The notes: a model not told the origin generated them from the letters alone. A stretch of DNA of 64,000 nucleotides from JAIYCX01 sp964353175 (GCA_964353175.1 CAYGUX010000002.1:62001-126000), one strand, 5' to 3'; positions 1-9,746 are shown, counted from the stretch's first letter. A program made the numbers and translations.

Positions 1-2042
1 TTCCTATAGCAATGCTAATGACGATTTTTGGCATGGTGCAAGGGCATCTAAGTGCGAATTTAATGAGTTTGGGAGCATTAGATTTCGGTCTACTTGTTGA
101 TGGAGCTGTTATTCTTGTAGAGAATTGTATAAAACGCTTTGGCGATGAGCAAAGTAGGCTTGGTAGACTATTAAACAAGGAGGAAAGACTAAGTTTAGTC
201 TTTAAAGCATCCTCCGAGGTCCGTCAGGCTACGATGTTTGGTGAGCTCATCATCATGATCGTTTATGTGCCTATCCTTGCGCTATCAGGGATCGAAGGCA
301 AAATGTTCCATCCAATGGCATTGACCGTCTTGATAGCTTTGGCTTCAGCTTTTGTTCTTTCTCTTACTTTTGTTCCAGCGGCGGTAGCAGTCTTTATTAC
401 TGGCCCAGTTAGTCACCAAAGTCATTGGATGGATAGACTTCAAGGATTTTATAGACGTTCTCTGGAAATGCTATTACGGCATTCTCATGCTGTGATTGGA
501 GTTTCCGCACTTACTTTTTTAACCTCTTTATTGCTTTTTACAAGATTAGGTGCTGAATTTATACCTTCTTTGGATGAAGGAGATATCGCGCTTCATGCGC
601 TAAGAATCCCTGGAACATCTTTGAACCAAGCTATTAAAATGCAGCATCAGCTTGAACAGGAGATTATGAAAATTCCTGAAGTAAGCCATTCGTTCGCAAA
701 AATTGGTACTGCTGAAATTGCTACCGATCCCATGCCGCCAAGTGTAGCGGATGGTTTTATTATGATGAAACCTCGCAGTGAGTGGCCCGATCCTGCTTTG
801 TCAAAGAGTGCTTTAGTTTCAAAAATTGAAGAAAAAGTCTTGGCAATCCCTGGGAATAATTATGAATTTACTCAACCCATCCAAATGCGATTTAATGAAT
901 TGATAGCTGGAGTAAGAAGTGATGTAGCAATTAAGGTCTTTGGAGACGATAGCCAAGTTTTGCTTAAATTAGGAGAGGACATAAAGAATATACTTAAGAA
1001 TATAAGAGGATCTTCAGATGTAAAGGTGGAGCAAGTCACTGGCCTCCCATTGGTCGAAATAAGGCCAGATAGTTTAAAATTGTCACGATTAGGACTGTCG
1101 TCTTCGGATGTTCAAGATGCAGTTAGGATGGCCTATGCTGGGGAGGAGGCGAGTAATTACTTTGAGGGAGATCGAAGTTTCCCAATTGTGGTTCGATTAT
1201 CGGATAACGATAGATCGGATAAACAAAAAATTGCAAATCTCTTGTTGCCACTTCCCAGTAACCAAACATCCTTATTTTCTGCCCAAAACCCAAGAACAAA
1301 TCGCACCTTGGGTAATAAAGAAAGATATGTTTTGCTGGGAGATGTCGCGGAAGTCGTATCTACAGAGGGACCTAATCAAATTAGTCGAGAGAATGGGAAA
1401 CGTAGAGTTGTGGTTACAGTCAATGTGCGAGACCGAGATTTAGGTTCATTCGTGTCAGAAACACAAAGAGAAGTGGCAATGAAACTAGATATCCCATCTA
1501 ACTATTGGTTAGGCTGGGGAGGACAGTACGAGAATTTGATCTCAGCGAAAGAAAGACTTACCTTGGTTGTTCCATTAGTTTTATTGAGTGTGTTTGGATT
1601 GATTTGGTTTACATTTAAATCGTTCAAATACTCAATTTTAGTTTTTACGGGAATTCCATTTGCTCTTTCCGGTGGTATCTTTGCTTTATGGGTTAGGGGG
1701 ATCCCATTTTCAATTTCTGCTGCGGTTGGTTTTATTGCATTGTCTGGAGTAGCGGTATTGAATGGCTTGGTACTGGTGAGTTTTACTAGAAAGTTATTTA
1801 AGGATTCCAAAGATTTAGTCTTGCCAATTATCGACGGAGCAGTTTCAAGGTTAAGACCAGTTTTGATGACAGCGCTTGTTGCTTCTTTAGGGTTCCTTCC
1901 GATGGCAATGTCGCAGGGTACAGGTTCGGAAGTTCAAAGACCTTTGGCAACAGTTGTTATTGGGGGTATCATATCTTCTACAGTTTTAACATTGTTTGTA
2001 TTACCTTGTTTAATGTTGTTTTTAAGGAAGAGGGAGGATTGA
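1..2042 (+). CDS. czcA: CzcA-type heavy-metal RND efflux pump, inner-membrane subunit (5' truncated by window)
   Basis: This is the C-terminal two thirds of a proton-driven tripartite metal exporter of the HME-RND family. The frame is open to the window edge (first full codon at base 3), so the ATG at 12 is internal; about 380 residues of the usual ~1040 are missing. Counting from that ATG, the proton-relay signature DFGLLVDG..E is intact (D24, D30, E37). The segment ATDPMPP-VAD-F-M-KPRSEWPDP is the CzcA/CnrA form rather than the CusA form, which suggests divalent cations (Co/Zn/Cd/Ni), although the neighbours are copper genes. The C-terminal half holds the second membrane block and ends in a Lys/Arg-rich tail. 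The CzcB-type adaptor should lie just left of the window; a TolC-like partner is at 5840-7243 on the other strand. Substrate is an inference from short motifs. Confidence 0.93.
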   Translation, partial: PIAMLMTIFGMVQGHLSANLMSLGALDFGLLVDGAVILVENCIKRFGDEQSRLGRLLNKEERLSLVFKASSEVRQATMFGELIIMIVYVPILALSGIEGKMFHPMALTVLIALASAFVLSLTFVPAAVAVFITGPVSHQSHWMDRLQGFYRRSLEMLLRHSHAVIGVSALTFLTSLLLFTRLGAEFIPSLDEGDIALHALRIPGTSLNQAIKMQHQLEQEIMKIPEVSHSFAKIGTAEIATDPMPPSVADGFIMMKPRSEWPDPALSKSALVSKIEEKVLAIPGNNYEFTQPIQMRFNELIAGVRSDVAIKVFGDDSQVLLKLGEDIKNILKNIRGSSDVKVEQVTGLPLVEIRPDSLKLSRLGLSSSDVQDAVRMAYAGEEASNYFEGDRSFPIVVRLSDNDRSDKQKIANLLLPLPSNQTSLFSAQNPRTNRTLGNKERYVLLGDVAEVVSTEGPNQISRENGKRRVVVTVNVRDRDLGSFVSETQREVAMKLDIPSNYWLGWGGQYENLISAKERLTLVVPLVLLSVFGLIWFTFKSFKYSILVFTGIPFALSGGIFALWVRGIPFSISAAVGFIALSGVAVLNGLVLVSFTRKLFKDSKDLVLPIIDGAVSRLRPVLMTALVASLGFLPMAMSQGTGSEVQRPLATVVIGGIISSTVLTLFVLPCLMLFLRKRED

Positions 2043-2048
2043 TTTGTT

Positions 2049-2070
2049 GGACCTCTTTGGAGGGTCCTTT
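2049..2070. terminator. Putative bidirectional terminator between convergent czcA and copA
   Basis: An inverted repeat GGACCTC / GAGGGTCC with a 4-base loop and a one-base bulge fills the 27-base gap between two convergent stop codons. T-rich sequence follows on the + side. It is seen in sequence only; no folding energy was computed. Confidence 0.45.
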
Positions 2071-4370
2071 CAGAGTTTTAGATTTTTTAATCTTAGGGAA
2101 TTTGTGATCACTGATATGGAGCTTAAACTCATGGCTAGTCCTGCCATCATTGGATTTAGTAGTAGTCCAAACCAAGGATAAAGAATACCTGTAGCAATTG
2201 GTACGCCTAGTGCATTGTACCCAAAGGCAAAGAATAAGTTTTGGCGAATATTCTTCATAGTTGCTCGGCTTAGAATTCTTGTGCGAGCTAGATCCCTAAG
2301 ATCCCCATGAATTAATGTAATGCCAGCACTTTCTATCGCCACTTGGGTGCCTGTCCCCATTGCAATTCCAACATTGGCTTGAGCAAGTGCCGGTGCATCG
2401 TTAATCCCATCGCCAGCCATTGCAACTTTAAAACCTTCTTTTTGGAGCTGAGTGATGAGCATTCTTTTTTCTTCTGGAGAAGCTCCAGCACTTACATGCT
2501 CAATCCCCAGCTCTTTTGCAACTGCTTCAGCGGTTGCTTTACTATCGCCGGTAGCCATTCTAACTTCTACACCTTCCTGCTTAAGTAAGGCTAAGGCTTC
2601 TTTGGTTGTATCTTTAATCCTGTCTGATACACCAATTAGGCCTGCAAATTTATTATCTATTGAAACAAGTAAAACTGTTTGCCCTTTAGATTGTAGCTTC
2701 GTTATTCGAGGGGTATGCTCTGTTAGCTCTAAGCCAGATTCAGTTAGAAATTTAGGATTACCAAGCAAGATCCTTTTACCATTGACGATTCCCTGAACAC
2801 CTTTGCCAGTTATCGATTTAAATTCATCTACTTTATTTAGTTTCAAATTATCTTCTTTTGCCTTATTAATAATAGCTTGTGCTAAGGGATGTTCGCTATT
2901 ATTTTCAATGCTTGCGGCGTACTCTAATAGTTCTGAGGACTTAAAATCGCTATTTGTTTCTAGGGTAGAAACGCTAGGTTTCCCTTCAGTTAGTGTACCG
3001 GTTTTATCAACTATGAGAATATCAATTTTTTCAAAGGTTTCAATTGATTCTGCATCCTTAAGTAATATTCCTGCCTTTGCACCTCGACCTGAAGCTACCA
3101 TAATTGACATCGGAGTCGCTAGTCCCAGAGCACATGGACAGGCTATTATTAATACTGAAATCGCTGCAAGCAAGGCGTTTGAGATGGCAGGAGCAGGTCC
3201 GAAAAAATACCAAATAATAAAAGCCAGTATGCTGACAAACATTACCGAAGGCACAAACCAAGAAGCTATTTGGTCAGCTGTTTTTTGAATTGGCGCACGA
3301 GTCCGTTGAGCATCGCTCACCATTTGTACGATTTGAGCCAGTAAAGTCTCGCTTCCCACTCTTTTTGCTTCCATTAAGAAGGAGCCAGTTTGGTTTAAGG
3401 TTCCACCTGTGACATCTTGACTTTCACTTTTTTCAACAGGAATAGGTTCTCCCGTTACCATGGATTCATCAATTAAGCTTTTCCCTTCAGTAATTGTTCC
3501 ATCAACGGGAATTCTTTCTCCCGGTTTTACTTTGAGAATCATGCCTTTGGTTACTGTTGCTAGAGGTACATCTTCTTCTGAACCCTCAGTCCCAATGACG
3601 TGAGCAAACTGTGGGCTAAGATTTAGGAGTTCCCGAATGGCAGTGCCAGTTCTTTTTCTAGCCCTTGCTTCTAGTACTTGTCCAAGTAGTACTAATAAAA
3701 TAACAACTGAGGCAGCTTCAAAATACAGATTGGCACCAGCATGCGAGGTGTTTAAATCAGAAGTAATCACTTCGGGAAAGAAGAGTGAGAATGCACTAAA
3801 TGTGTACGCTACGCCTGTTCCAATTGCGATAAGGCTAAACATGTTAAAATTTAAACTACGAATAGATTGCCAGCCTCGAGTGAAAAATATCGATCCACCA
3901 TAAAGGACAACAGGCGTTGCCATAAAAAATTGGGCCCAATTGAGAAAGTTGTGAGAGAAATAAGTTTCTAATTTTACATTAGGGATCATCTCGGACATGG
4001 CGATAGTGAAAACAAGAATAGTGGGAACTAAGCTTACCCAAAATCTTCTTAACATGGGGTCATCTTGCTCTTCTTGTGATCCTGGTGATTTTGGTTCCAA
4101 GTCCATTCCACATTTAGGGCAAGATCCGGGTCCTGCCTGCTCAACTTCAGGATGCATGGGGCAGGTGAAGATCTCGTTTTGGTGAGAATTTTCAATATGG
4201 CTATCGGATAATGTTTTAGATAGATATTTATCGGGGTCAGCCTTAAATTTATTCTTACAAGAGCCACTGCAGAAATAGTATGTTTCTCCAGCATGTTCGA
4301 TTTTTAATTCAGACTTTTTTGGTTCTACGGTCATTCCGCATACTGGGTCTTTAACCTGTTCAAGAATCAT
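2070..4370 (-). CDS. copA: Copper-translocating P1B-type ATPase
   Basis: This inner-membrane ATP-driven pump most likely exports Cu(I) from the cytoplasm. It is 766 aa. Domains in order: YHS domain (residues ~6-48, CGM and CSGSC cysteines), heavy-metal-binding domain (68-93, TCPMHP and CPKCGMD), six to eight membrane helices, actuator TGE (307-309), the CPC metal site (411-413), phosphorylation motif DKTGT (455-459), and the GDGIND hinge near the C-terminus. The N-terminus carries YHS plus HMBD instead of the classical CxxC ferredoxin-like MBDs, an arrangement common in environmental CopA/CopB-like pumps. It is followed on the same strand by the upstream multicopper oxidase (63-base gap), so the two are probably co-transcribed. 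Cu versus Ag cannot be separated by sequence. Confidence 0.95.
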   Translation of the reverse strand: MILEQVKDPVCGMTVEPKKSELKIEHAGETYYFCSGSCKNKFKADPDKYLSKTLSDSHIENSHQNEIFTCPMHPEVEQAGPGSCPKCGMDLEPKSPGSQEEQDDPMLRRFWVSLVPTILVFTIAMSEMIPNVKLETYFSHNFLNWAQFFMATPVVLYGGSIFFTRGWQSIRSLNFNMFSLIAIGTGVAYTFSAFSLFFPEVITSDLNTSHAGANLYFEAASVVILLVLLGQVLEARARKRTGTAIRELLNLSPQFAHVIGTEGSEEDVPLATVTKGMILKVKPGERIPVDGTITEGKSLIDESMVTGEPIPVEKSESQDVTGGTLNQTGSFLMEAKRVGSETLLAQIVQMVSDAQRTRAPIQKTADQIASWFVPSVMFVSILAFIIWYFFGPAPAISNALLAAISVLIIACPCALGLATPMSIMVASGRGAKAGILLKDAESIETFEKIDILIVDKTGTLTEGKPSVSTLETNSDFKSSELLEYAASIENNSEHPLAQAIINKAKEDNLKLNKVDEFKSITGKGVQGIVNGKRILLGNPKFLTESGLELTEHTPRITKLQSKGQTVLLVSIDNKFAGLIGVSDRIKDTTKEALALLKQEGVEVRMATGDSKATAEAVAKELGIEHVSAGASPEEKRMLITQLQKEGFKVAMAGDGINDAPALAQANVGIAMGTGTQVAIESAGITLIHGDLRDLARTRILSRATMKNIRQNLFFAFGYNALGVPIATGILYPWFGLLLNPMMAGLAMSLSSISVITNSLRLKNLKL

Positions 4371-4433
4371 TTTTTTTCTTTTTCCATGTCATACCTGTCT
4401 TTTGGCGGTAGTCAGTAATATGTTTTATTAAAT

Positions 4434-5831
4434 TTAATTAGTTTTCCCCTTCGGTGGTTTGGGGGCAGAACTTCCATCCAAACTAATCCCATCTCTTCTA
4501 AGTGCATCGCTGTGGACTTTTGAGGCGATAGTTCCTTTTGGATTTTTGTACCAACCAGGATCGTCGTAATTAATTAGGTCAGGTCTTACTTTAAGAATTG
4601 TAAACATTCCGCCCATTGTAATGTAATCAAATTGCCCCTTCCCACCGACCATGGGTATTGAATTCTCTGGAATTGCCATCCCCATTTCTCCCATATCACC
4701 CATGCCAGTATGACCCATAGTCATATAGTCTGGGACTACTTTCTGAAGACTCTTATTTAAAGCTTTTGACTTCATACCAATTGGGTTTGGGATGTTATGT
4801 CCCATTTGATTCATTACGTGGTGGGTCATGTGGCAGTGCATTGCCCAATCTCCTGGCTCACTTGCAAGAAACTCTATAGTTCGAGTGCTCCCAGTTGGTA
4901 CTAGCACTGTTACTTCCGGCCACCTAGCAGATTCGGGTATAGTTCCTCCATCTGTTTCGGTAATTGTAAACTGGTAACCATGAAGATGAATTGGGTGATG
5001 ATCCATGGCACTTAAATTACCAATTCTAATACGCACCTTGTCTCCCTGTTTTGCAACTAAGGCATCTGTGCCCGGGAAGACTCTTGCATTTAAGGTGAGG
5101 ATATTAAAGTCTGTCATTTCAAGTGGATTAGGCCTGTTTGTTCCAGGATCAATTCTCCATTCACTAAGCATGTAAGCAAAGTCCCTATCTGGCCTAGGTT
5201 CCTTAGGGTTCCTAGGATGTATAATAAACATTCCCAGCATCCCAAGTGCCATTTGGGTCATTTCATCGTGGTGAGAATGATACATATGTGTCCCATGTTG
5301 CCTAAGTGTGAATTCGTACAGAAATGTATCGCCTGGATGGATTACTTTTTGATTTAGTCCTCCAACCCCGTCCATTCCATTAGGTAAAAGTAAGCCATGC
5401 CAATGGATAGATGTCGCCTCTGGCAGTTTATTCGTGACATAGATTCTTATTCTGTCTCCTTCCACAGCTTCAATGGTAGGCCCATGAACACTGCCATTAA
5501 ATCCCCAGCAATTTGCCTTTAAGCCTGGAGAAAATTCATGATTAAATACTTCTTCTGAGACAAGATGAAATACCTTAACCCCATCTACAATTTTAAAAGG
5601 CAGAGTCCAACCATTAGGAGTAATTACGGGAGTGTAATCTTTTCCTGGTAAACCTGGCTTATCCCAATATTCTTCGGAATAGGTGGATGACTTTACAGGA
5701 TTGGCCGATGCTGAAATATCTTGTGTCTCTGTCTCAGCTTTAGAGATGTTACTGAGAAGGGTAGATGAGCCTGCTAATATTGTAGCTCCTGAAATTAATG
5801 CCTTACGGCGAGAGAAGTAGTTTTTTTTCAT
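4434..5831 (-). CDS. Tat-exported multicopper oxidase
   Basis: This periplasmic multicopper oxidase of 465 aa probably oxidises Cu(I) to the less permeant Cu(II). The N-terminus has a twin-arginine signal (SRRKALISG, residues 7-15), fitting a cofactor-loaded Tat substrate. All four copper-ligand clusters are present: HWHG (143-146), HSHH (185-188), HPIHLHG (~290) and HCHxxxHxxxxM (~340), the last giving the type 1 Met axial ligand. A Met/Gly-rich stretch after the last cluster (MTMGHTGMGDMGEMGM) resembles the Met-rich Cu(I)-binding segments of CueO/CopA-type oxidases. It sits 9 bases from the TolC-like gene upstream and ahead of copA on the same strand, supporting a copper-detoxification operon. 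The substrate is inferred from context. Confidence 0.9.
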   Translation of the reverse strand: MKKNYFSRRKALISGATILAGSSTLLSNISKAETETQDISASANPVKSSTYSEEYWDKPGLPGKDYTPVITPNGWTLPFKIVDGVKVFHLVSEEVFNHEFSPGLKANCWGFNGSVHGPTIEAVEGDRIRIYVTNKLPEATSIHWHGLLLPNGMDGVGGLNQKVIHPGDTFLYEFTLRQHGTHMYHSHHDEMTQMALGMLGMFIIHPRNPKEPRPDRDFAYMLSEWRIDPGTNRPNPLEMTDFNILTLNARVFPGTDALVAKQGDKVRIRIGNLSAMDHHPIHLHGYQFTITETDGGTIPESARWPEVTVLVPTGSTRTIEFLASEPGDWAMHCHMTHHVMNQMGHNIPNPIGMKSKALNKSLQKVVPDYMTMGHTGMGDMGEMGMAIPENSIPMVGGKGQFDYITMGGMFTILKVRPDLINYDDPGWYKNPKGTIASKVHSDALRRDGISLDGSSAPKPPKGKTN

Positions 5832-5839
5832 AATAATCC

Positions 5840-7243
5840 TTAATGCGAATGATGAGAGTGTGAATTTTTGTGGATATTAAAAGAAACAGTTTCCATATTT
5901 TCAGGGCCGAGAGGTAGTTCTTTCCCAATCGCCTGTTCTAAAGAAATTCTGAGTAGCCAATATTCTTTTATAGTGCGAATTATCTCCAACTTGGTATCGA
6001 TCTGTTCTGATTTTAAGTTCAGTAGATCGGTGGCACCTATAAACATGCCGTTATATTGGAGTTGACCTTGTTTTAATTTTGTTTCCTGTAATGGGAGGAG
6101 GCAGTTAATTAAGTACTCAAGTCTTGATCGACTAAGTTCTATTTGTGCCTGGGCTGAACGCACATCAGCTCTGATTGTAATTCCAAGGGCTTGGTACTCA
6201 GATTGAGCCTGAGCTAGAAAGTTTCTAGCCGCTCCTCTTTGTGCATCTCCCATATTAAATATTGGAATAGGGAAGGAGAATTCTGGCCCTGTACTTGATG
6301 AGCCATCAGGCTCCTTTTCGAAATGACTAGTTACTGTAAAATCAGGAAGAAGGGATTCGATGTTAGTAATTCCAATTTGTTTTCCTTTTGCTATGACATG
6401 TTGATTCAGCGCTAGGAGATCGGGCCTATTTCCTATTGCGACTTCCTGAAGATCAACTCCGGTGAATTCTTTTTTTGGAATTAAGATTTTGTGGCTGGAG
6501 ATACTCCAGCCTAACTGCTCTCCTGATAACCCCATTGCTATGTTGAGCTTTTCTCTTAGTTGTACTTTTTCTGAATTTTTAGTTATTAACTCTAATTTCT
6601 TCTCAGCCGCCATTTGTTGGTTTGATTGAAGGGCTAGGGCTGTGATATTGCCCGCTGTTCTAAGTGCCTTAGAAACGTCAAGTGAAGCCTCCGCGGTAGA
6701 AACCTTTTCTTCTAACAATTTAATTTCTTGTTCTATCGCCAGATATTTATAAAAAAGTTCTTTGCTTAGGAACGCCTGATCGAGGACCTTTTTGACGATA
6801 TTCAGTTTTGCGGCCTCAAATTCATGTTCAGCCATGCTTTTTTTCATAGGGAGAAGGAGGATACTTAAGAAATTATGAGTCACATCAAACTCCGCCGCTT
6901 TTCCTGGGAATCTCCTTGTAAGAGAAAGAGAAGGATTACTTAATAAGCCAGCCTGAACCAATTGAGCTTGCGAGAGGCCTAGGTTTTGGTACTCGGCTTG
7001 TAGGTTGTAGTTATTCAGGAGTGAAAGCTGAATAACATCACTAGCTGTTAGAGGTTCAGCTAATATGGCGGCTATTCTATCTTGAATGTTTTTGTCTTCT
7101 TCTGAACTATCTCTCCAAACAATATCTTGTGGAATTCTTTTGTTGGTTTCAAGAGAGACGTCTCCGAAGCCTTTTTTATCTTTATAGAAAGAACAGGAGG
7201 GGAGAACAAGCAAAGCCAGTATTAAAATTTTATTGGTTTTCAT
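5840..7243 (-). CDS. TolC-like outer-membrane efflux lipoprotein (CusC/CzcC family)
   Basis: This outer-membrane channel subunit of a tripartite efflux system is 467 aa. It begins with a lipoprotein signal (LALLVLPSC, Cys near residue 16). The body has the two-fold helical repeats of the outer-membrane efflux protein family, including the typical phrases ASDVIQLSLLNN and NRPDLLALNQ. The last residues form a His-rich tail (HKNSHSHHSH), absent from most family members and plausibly metal-binding. It is the first gene of the minus-strand run TolC-like, oxidase, copA, and the natural partner of the CzcA-type pump at the left edge although on the opposite strand. Assignment to metal efflux rests on these neighbours. 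Confidence 0.88.
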   Translation of the reverse strand: MKTNKILILALLVLPSCSFYKDKKGFGDVSLETNKRIPQDIVWRDSSEEDKNIQDRIAAILAEPLTASDVIQLSLLNNYNLQAEYQNLGLSQAQLVQAGLLSNPSLSLTRRFPGKAAEFDVTHNFLSILLLPMKKSMAEHEFEAAKLNIVKKVLDQAFLSKELFYKYLAIEQEIKLLEEKVSTAEASLDVSKALRTAGNITALALQSNQQMAAEKKLELITKNSEKVQLREKLNIAMGLSGEQLGWSISSHKILIPKKEFTGVDLQEVAIGNRPDLLALNQHVIAKGKQIGITNIESLLPDFTVTSHFEKEPDGSSSTGPEFSFPIPIFNMGDAQRGAARNFLAQAQSEYQALGITIRADVRSAQAQIELSRSRLEYLINCLLPLQETKLKQGQLQYNGMFIGATDLLNLKSEQIDTKLEIIRTIKEYWLLRISLEQAIGKELPLGPENMETVSFNIHKNSHSHHSH

Positions 7244-7334
7244 TTTTATTATGAAATTATTACGTATTTTACCAGATACCTCCTAACCAATGTAAGTTAG
7301 GGCCATCTAAAAAGCTCAGGAGGGCAAGTGATGA

Positions 7335-7742
7335 TCAGATTAACCAGCGATGCAGTAGGGTAGGAAGATCAGAGGAGAATCTCGGGGATATGTACGGAAT
7401 TTTTGTTTGAAGAATTACTATACGTACAAGTGCTACATTTATATGCTTAGAAACATTAGAGAGTATAAAGACTGGAGCAAATCCAAGCGTTTTAACCTCT
7501 GCCGCAGATAAAAAGGATTCGGCACTACTCGGCTCACCAATAAGGCAAGAGGTACATGCATCTTTATTCTGGTGTTCTCCCGTGTCATTTTGAGAATTAC
7601 CTTTGTTACAGCAGGAGTGAGAGTTTGATGTATTAGAGACTACCTCTTCAGACATGCATTTACATGGAAATAGAGAACATGCCGTAAGAACAAGGCAAGA
7701 TAAAATTATTATAAACCTAGAAGGAAGAAATTTATCAATCAT
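7335..7742 (-). CDS. Small Cys-rich lipoprotein of the metal-resistance block
   Basis: No family is recognised. A longer reading starts at 7838, but the internal ATG at 7742 is preferred. It gives a clean lipoprotein signal (IIILSCLVLTAC) and has a GGCGGA-like ribosome site ~9 bases upstream. The mature part starts with CSLFPCKC and contains CC and CTSC pairs in a short polar region, then a less polar C-terminus. The dense cysteines and position beside the copper genes suggest periplasmic metal binding or sensing. That is inference only; the gene is separated from the TolC-like gene by about 90 bases. Confidence 0.55.
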   Translation of the reverse strand: MIDKFLPSRFIIILSCLVLTACSLFPCKCMSEEVVSNTSNSHSCCNKGNSQNDTGEHQNKDACTSCLIGEPSSAESFLSAAEVKTLGFAPVFILSNVSKHINVALVRIVILQTKIPYISPRFSSDLPTLLHRWLI

Positions 7743-7939
7743 AATTACATTCCGCCAATTTTCAGAAGCCAAGAAAAGTAGACTACTGTGAATATGTGCA
7801 CTTAGGAAGTTTTTTGCTAGCACTAAGGCGTACTGCACATTAGAGCATAGATTTGGCCATAAGGCTAGTAGATAATTGCTGGAAAAAGGTATGCGGTAAT
7901 TACTGTTATTTCGAGATATTTAAGGGATTGGTAAAAGAA

Positions 7940-8269
7940 ATGAAATGTAATCACACTAACAATCTTGCTCTTGCATCTGACTTCCAGCCTCATGAGGGTG
8001 AATCTAACTTTGGACCTACGATAACTAGAGAGGTCGTGGGTGGGACACATATTTCGCCACACTGCATTACAGTGAAAGGAGATGAGTTTGTTCTAGTGGA
8101 TTGGGCAGAGGGTTTTCCTCGGCATGACAAGCCTGGAACGAGAGCGGTGAGGTTTCCTCATGGTTTAATGTTGTTTGGAGAGTCGTTCGAGTATCGCGCG
8201 GTTCGGCTGATTCGCGATCAATTGGGACCGGTTTGTTTGGTGGAGAAGGTTTTATCTTGTAAAGACTAG
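7940..8269 (+). CDS. Degenerate Nudix-like protein
   Basis: A protein of about 109 aa is read from the ATG at 7940; an upstream ATG at 7853 exists but lies in a poorly coding stretch. The C-terminal half follows the outline of a Nudix box: a Gly-x5-Glu start (GLMLFGES) then a helix RAVRLIRDQLG in place of the catalytic RExxEExG, so the metal-binding glutamates are missing. It probably folds like Nudix but is unlikely to hydrolyse nucleotides. It stands alone between divergent and convergent neighbours at the left edge of the accessory stretch. Function is unknown. Confidence 0.5.
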   Translation: MKCNHTNNLALASDFQPHEGESNFGPTITREVVGGTHISPHCITVKGDEFVLVDWAEGFPRHDKPGTRAVRFPHGLMLFGESFEYRAVRLIRDQLGPVCLVEKVLSCKD

Positions 8270-8352
8270 AAGGTGATGAAAATGCCTTTCTTCATGCAGG
8301 CGGTAGTATAATTATGAAGGGCCTTAACGGCCAAAAATTACGTGAACCAAGA

Positions 8353-9531
8353 CTAGTCAGCTGTATCTGAAAAGCGTGTCAAATCATAATTTTCGGGTGG
8401 CACTTTATCGAAGTATAGTGCAGGAAGAGAGCTGGCTAATACTGTGTAGACAACTAGCCCACTTAGAAGTGAAGGACCTACGGCTAAGGTATCCTGTAAA
8501 ATACCTACAACAACCAATCCAAAAATCAAATTAGGAGTGAGTGCGACTGCGATCTTAACCCTATGGCCAATAGAAGCTTCAAGAAAGTACTTCACACTCA
8601 TGCATATCGACCATAGACGAAAGGGAATAAATATAGCAGCAAGCAAAAGCCCAATAAACAAGCCACTTGTTGTTAGCATATCACCAGTTACCGCTAGGCC
8701 TGCCTTGAAAAAATAAAAAGGTACAAAGATATAAAAAAAAGCAGCTAAAGAATCTAGAATTCTTGTCGCCTCTTTACTTGAAACAAAATGATTAAACTGC
8801 CCAGCCACTATTCCCGTAATAAACGCACCTACAAGATAATGTGTTCCAAGCTTCTTAGCTATAATACCAGTTATAAAAGCAATTATAATCAGAAATGACA
8901 CCTCGCTTTTAGGGGCAAAAGGAGCGATATATTTGAGAAAGAACCTAAAAACACTAGGTAGCACAAGAATCATCACTGCATATCCTAACAAGACTTGAAG
9001 TATGCTAGAAACAGAATCTGCTTGCAATACAAAAAGTAAAATTACTATCGCTGCCATCTCTTGGCATATCGCTTTTAACTTAATCCAATATACTTCTTTT
9101 TCGGTTAATTCGTAGCTCTGAAGAGAGCTCAAAATAAAACCAGCAGAAGGAGTTAGGATAGCAACTGAAATCAAAACACCTGTAAGGTTACTAACTTCAA
9201 ATACAGACACAAAAACAACAGTAGTCAGGACTATTAAGATAAGAAATTTTGAAACATGCTTAGAGAGTGGCTTTGTATTGGATTTTAGATTTTCAATATC
9301 AATCTCCATCCCTGCGAATAAGAACAAAGAAGTTATACCAAGACGCGCTAGCATTAGTATGAGTTGATCATTCTTAAACCAACCTAAATAATTTGCACAC
9401 AAACAACCTAGAACGAGGCAACTGATACCACTTGGTATTCTATATCGGAGTAATAACTTGGGGACTATCAACAGGCAAGTTACTGCAAATACATACTGAT
9501 ACTCGACTGATAAATTCAAATAAGGCTCCAA
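8353..9531 (-). CDS. Cation/proton antiporter, CPA2 (KefB/NapA-like) family
   Basis: This polytopic inner-membrane protein of 392 aa has about 11-12 hydrophobic helices covering its whole length. The pattern LFLFAGMEID, ILTPSAGFILSSL and GAFITGIVAGQF is typical of the Na+/H+ exchanger domain of the CPA2 group; the usual paired acidic residues of the ion site are less clear (TPSAG instead of the TSPT/ND types). No C-terminal TrkA-N regulatory domain follows, so this is the transporter domain only. It would exchange K+ or Na+ for protons. It is flanked by decayed ORFs and a toxin-antitoxin pair, suggesting an accessory gene. Confidence 0.85.
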   Translation of the reverse strand: MEPYLNLSVEYQYVFAVTCLLIVPKLLLRYRIPSGISCLVLGCLCANYLGWFKNDQLILMLARLGITSLFLFAGMEIDIENLKSNTKPLSKHVSKFLILIVLTTVVFVSVFEVSNLTGVLISVAILTPSAGFILSSLQSYELTEKEVYWIKLKAICQEMAAIVILLFVLQADSVSSILQVLLGYAVMILVLPSVFRFFLKYIAPFAPKSEVSFLIIIAFITGIIAKKLGTHYLVGAFITGIVAGQFNHFVSSKEATRILDSLAAFFYIFVPFYFFKAGLAVTGDMLTTSGLFIGLLLAAIFIPFRLWSICMSVKYFLEASIGHRVKIAVALTPNLIFGLVVVGILQDTLAVGPSLLSGLVVYTVLASSLPALYFDKVPPENYDLTRFSDTAD

Positions 9532-9746
9532 TAAAGTTTCTGAAAGTTCTACTATATGATGACGCTATAACAGAAAATGACACTCAGATAGAGGAATATC
9601 TTAGCCTTCAGCAAGAAATTACTACGCAAAAAACCTACAGACACACAAACTTGACTTATATAGTATTAAATAATGTCTTTACTCGGTCTAATGGTTTTAT
9701 GTCATATGTATCGAGATTCAACGATCACGCTCTAAGGAGAGCTATC

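Noticed and set aside
2803..3288. 161-codon + strand frame opposite copA
   Set aside because: The minus-strand copA frame carries all P-type ATPase motifs here; the + frame has none.
8270..8352. GGCC-TTAAC-GGCC and CTTCAT/ATGAAG motifs as a terminator between convergent genes
   Set aside because: The stem is only four bases, or the loop is very long, and no T-run follows; support is too weak.
9432..9746. 5' part of a 142-codon frame overlapping the antiporter start
   Set aside because: It has no ribosome site at 9432 and overlaps the antiporter gene antisense; only the segment from 9747 has translation signals.
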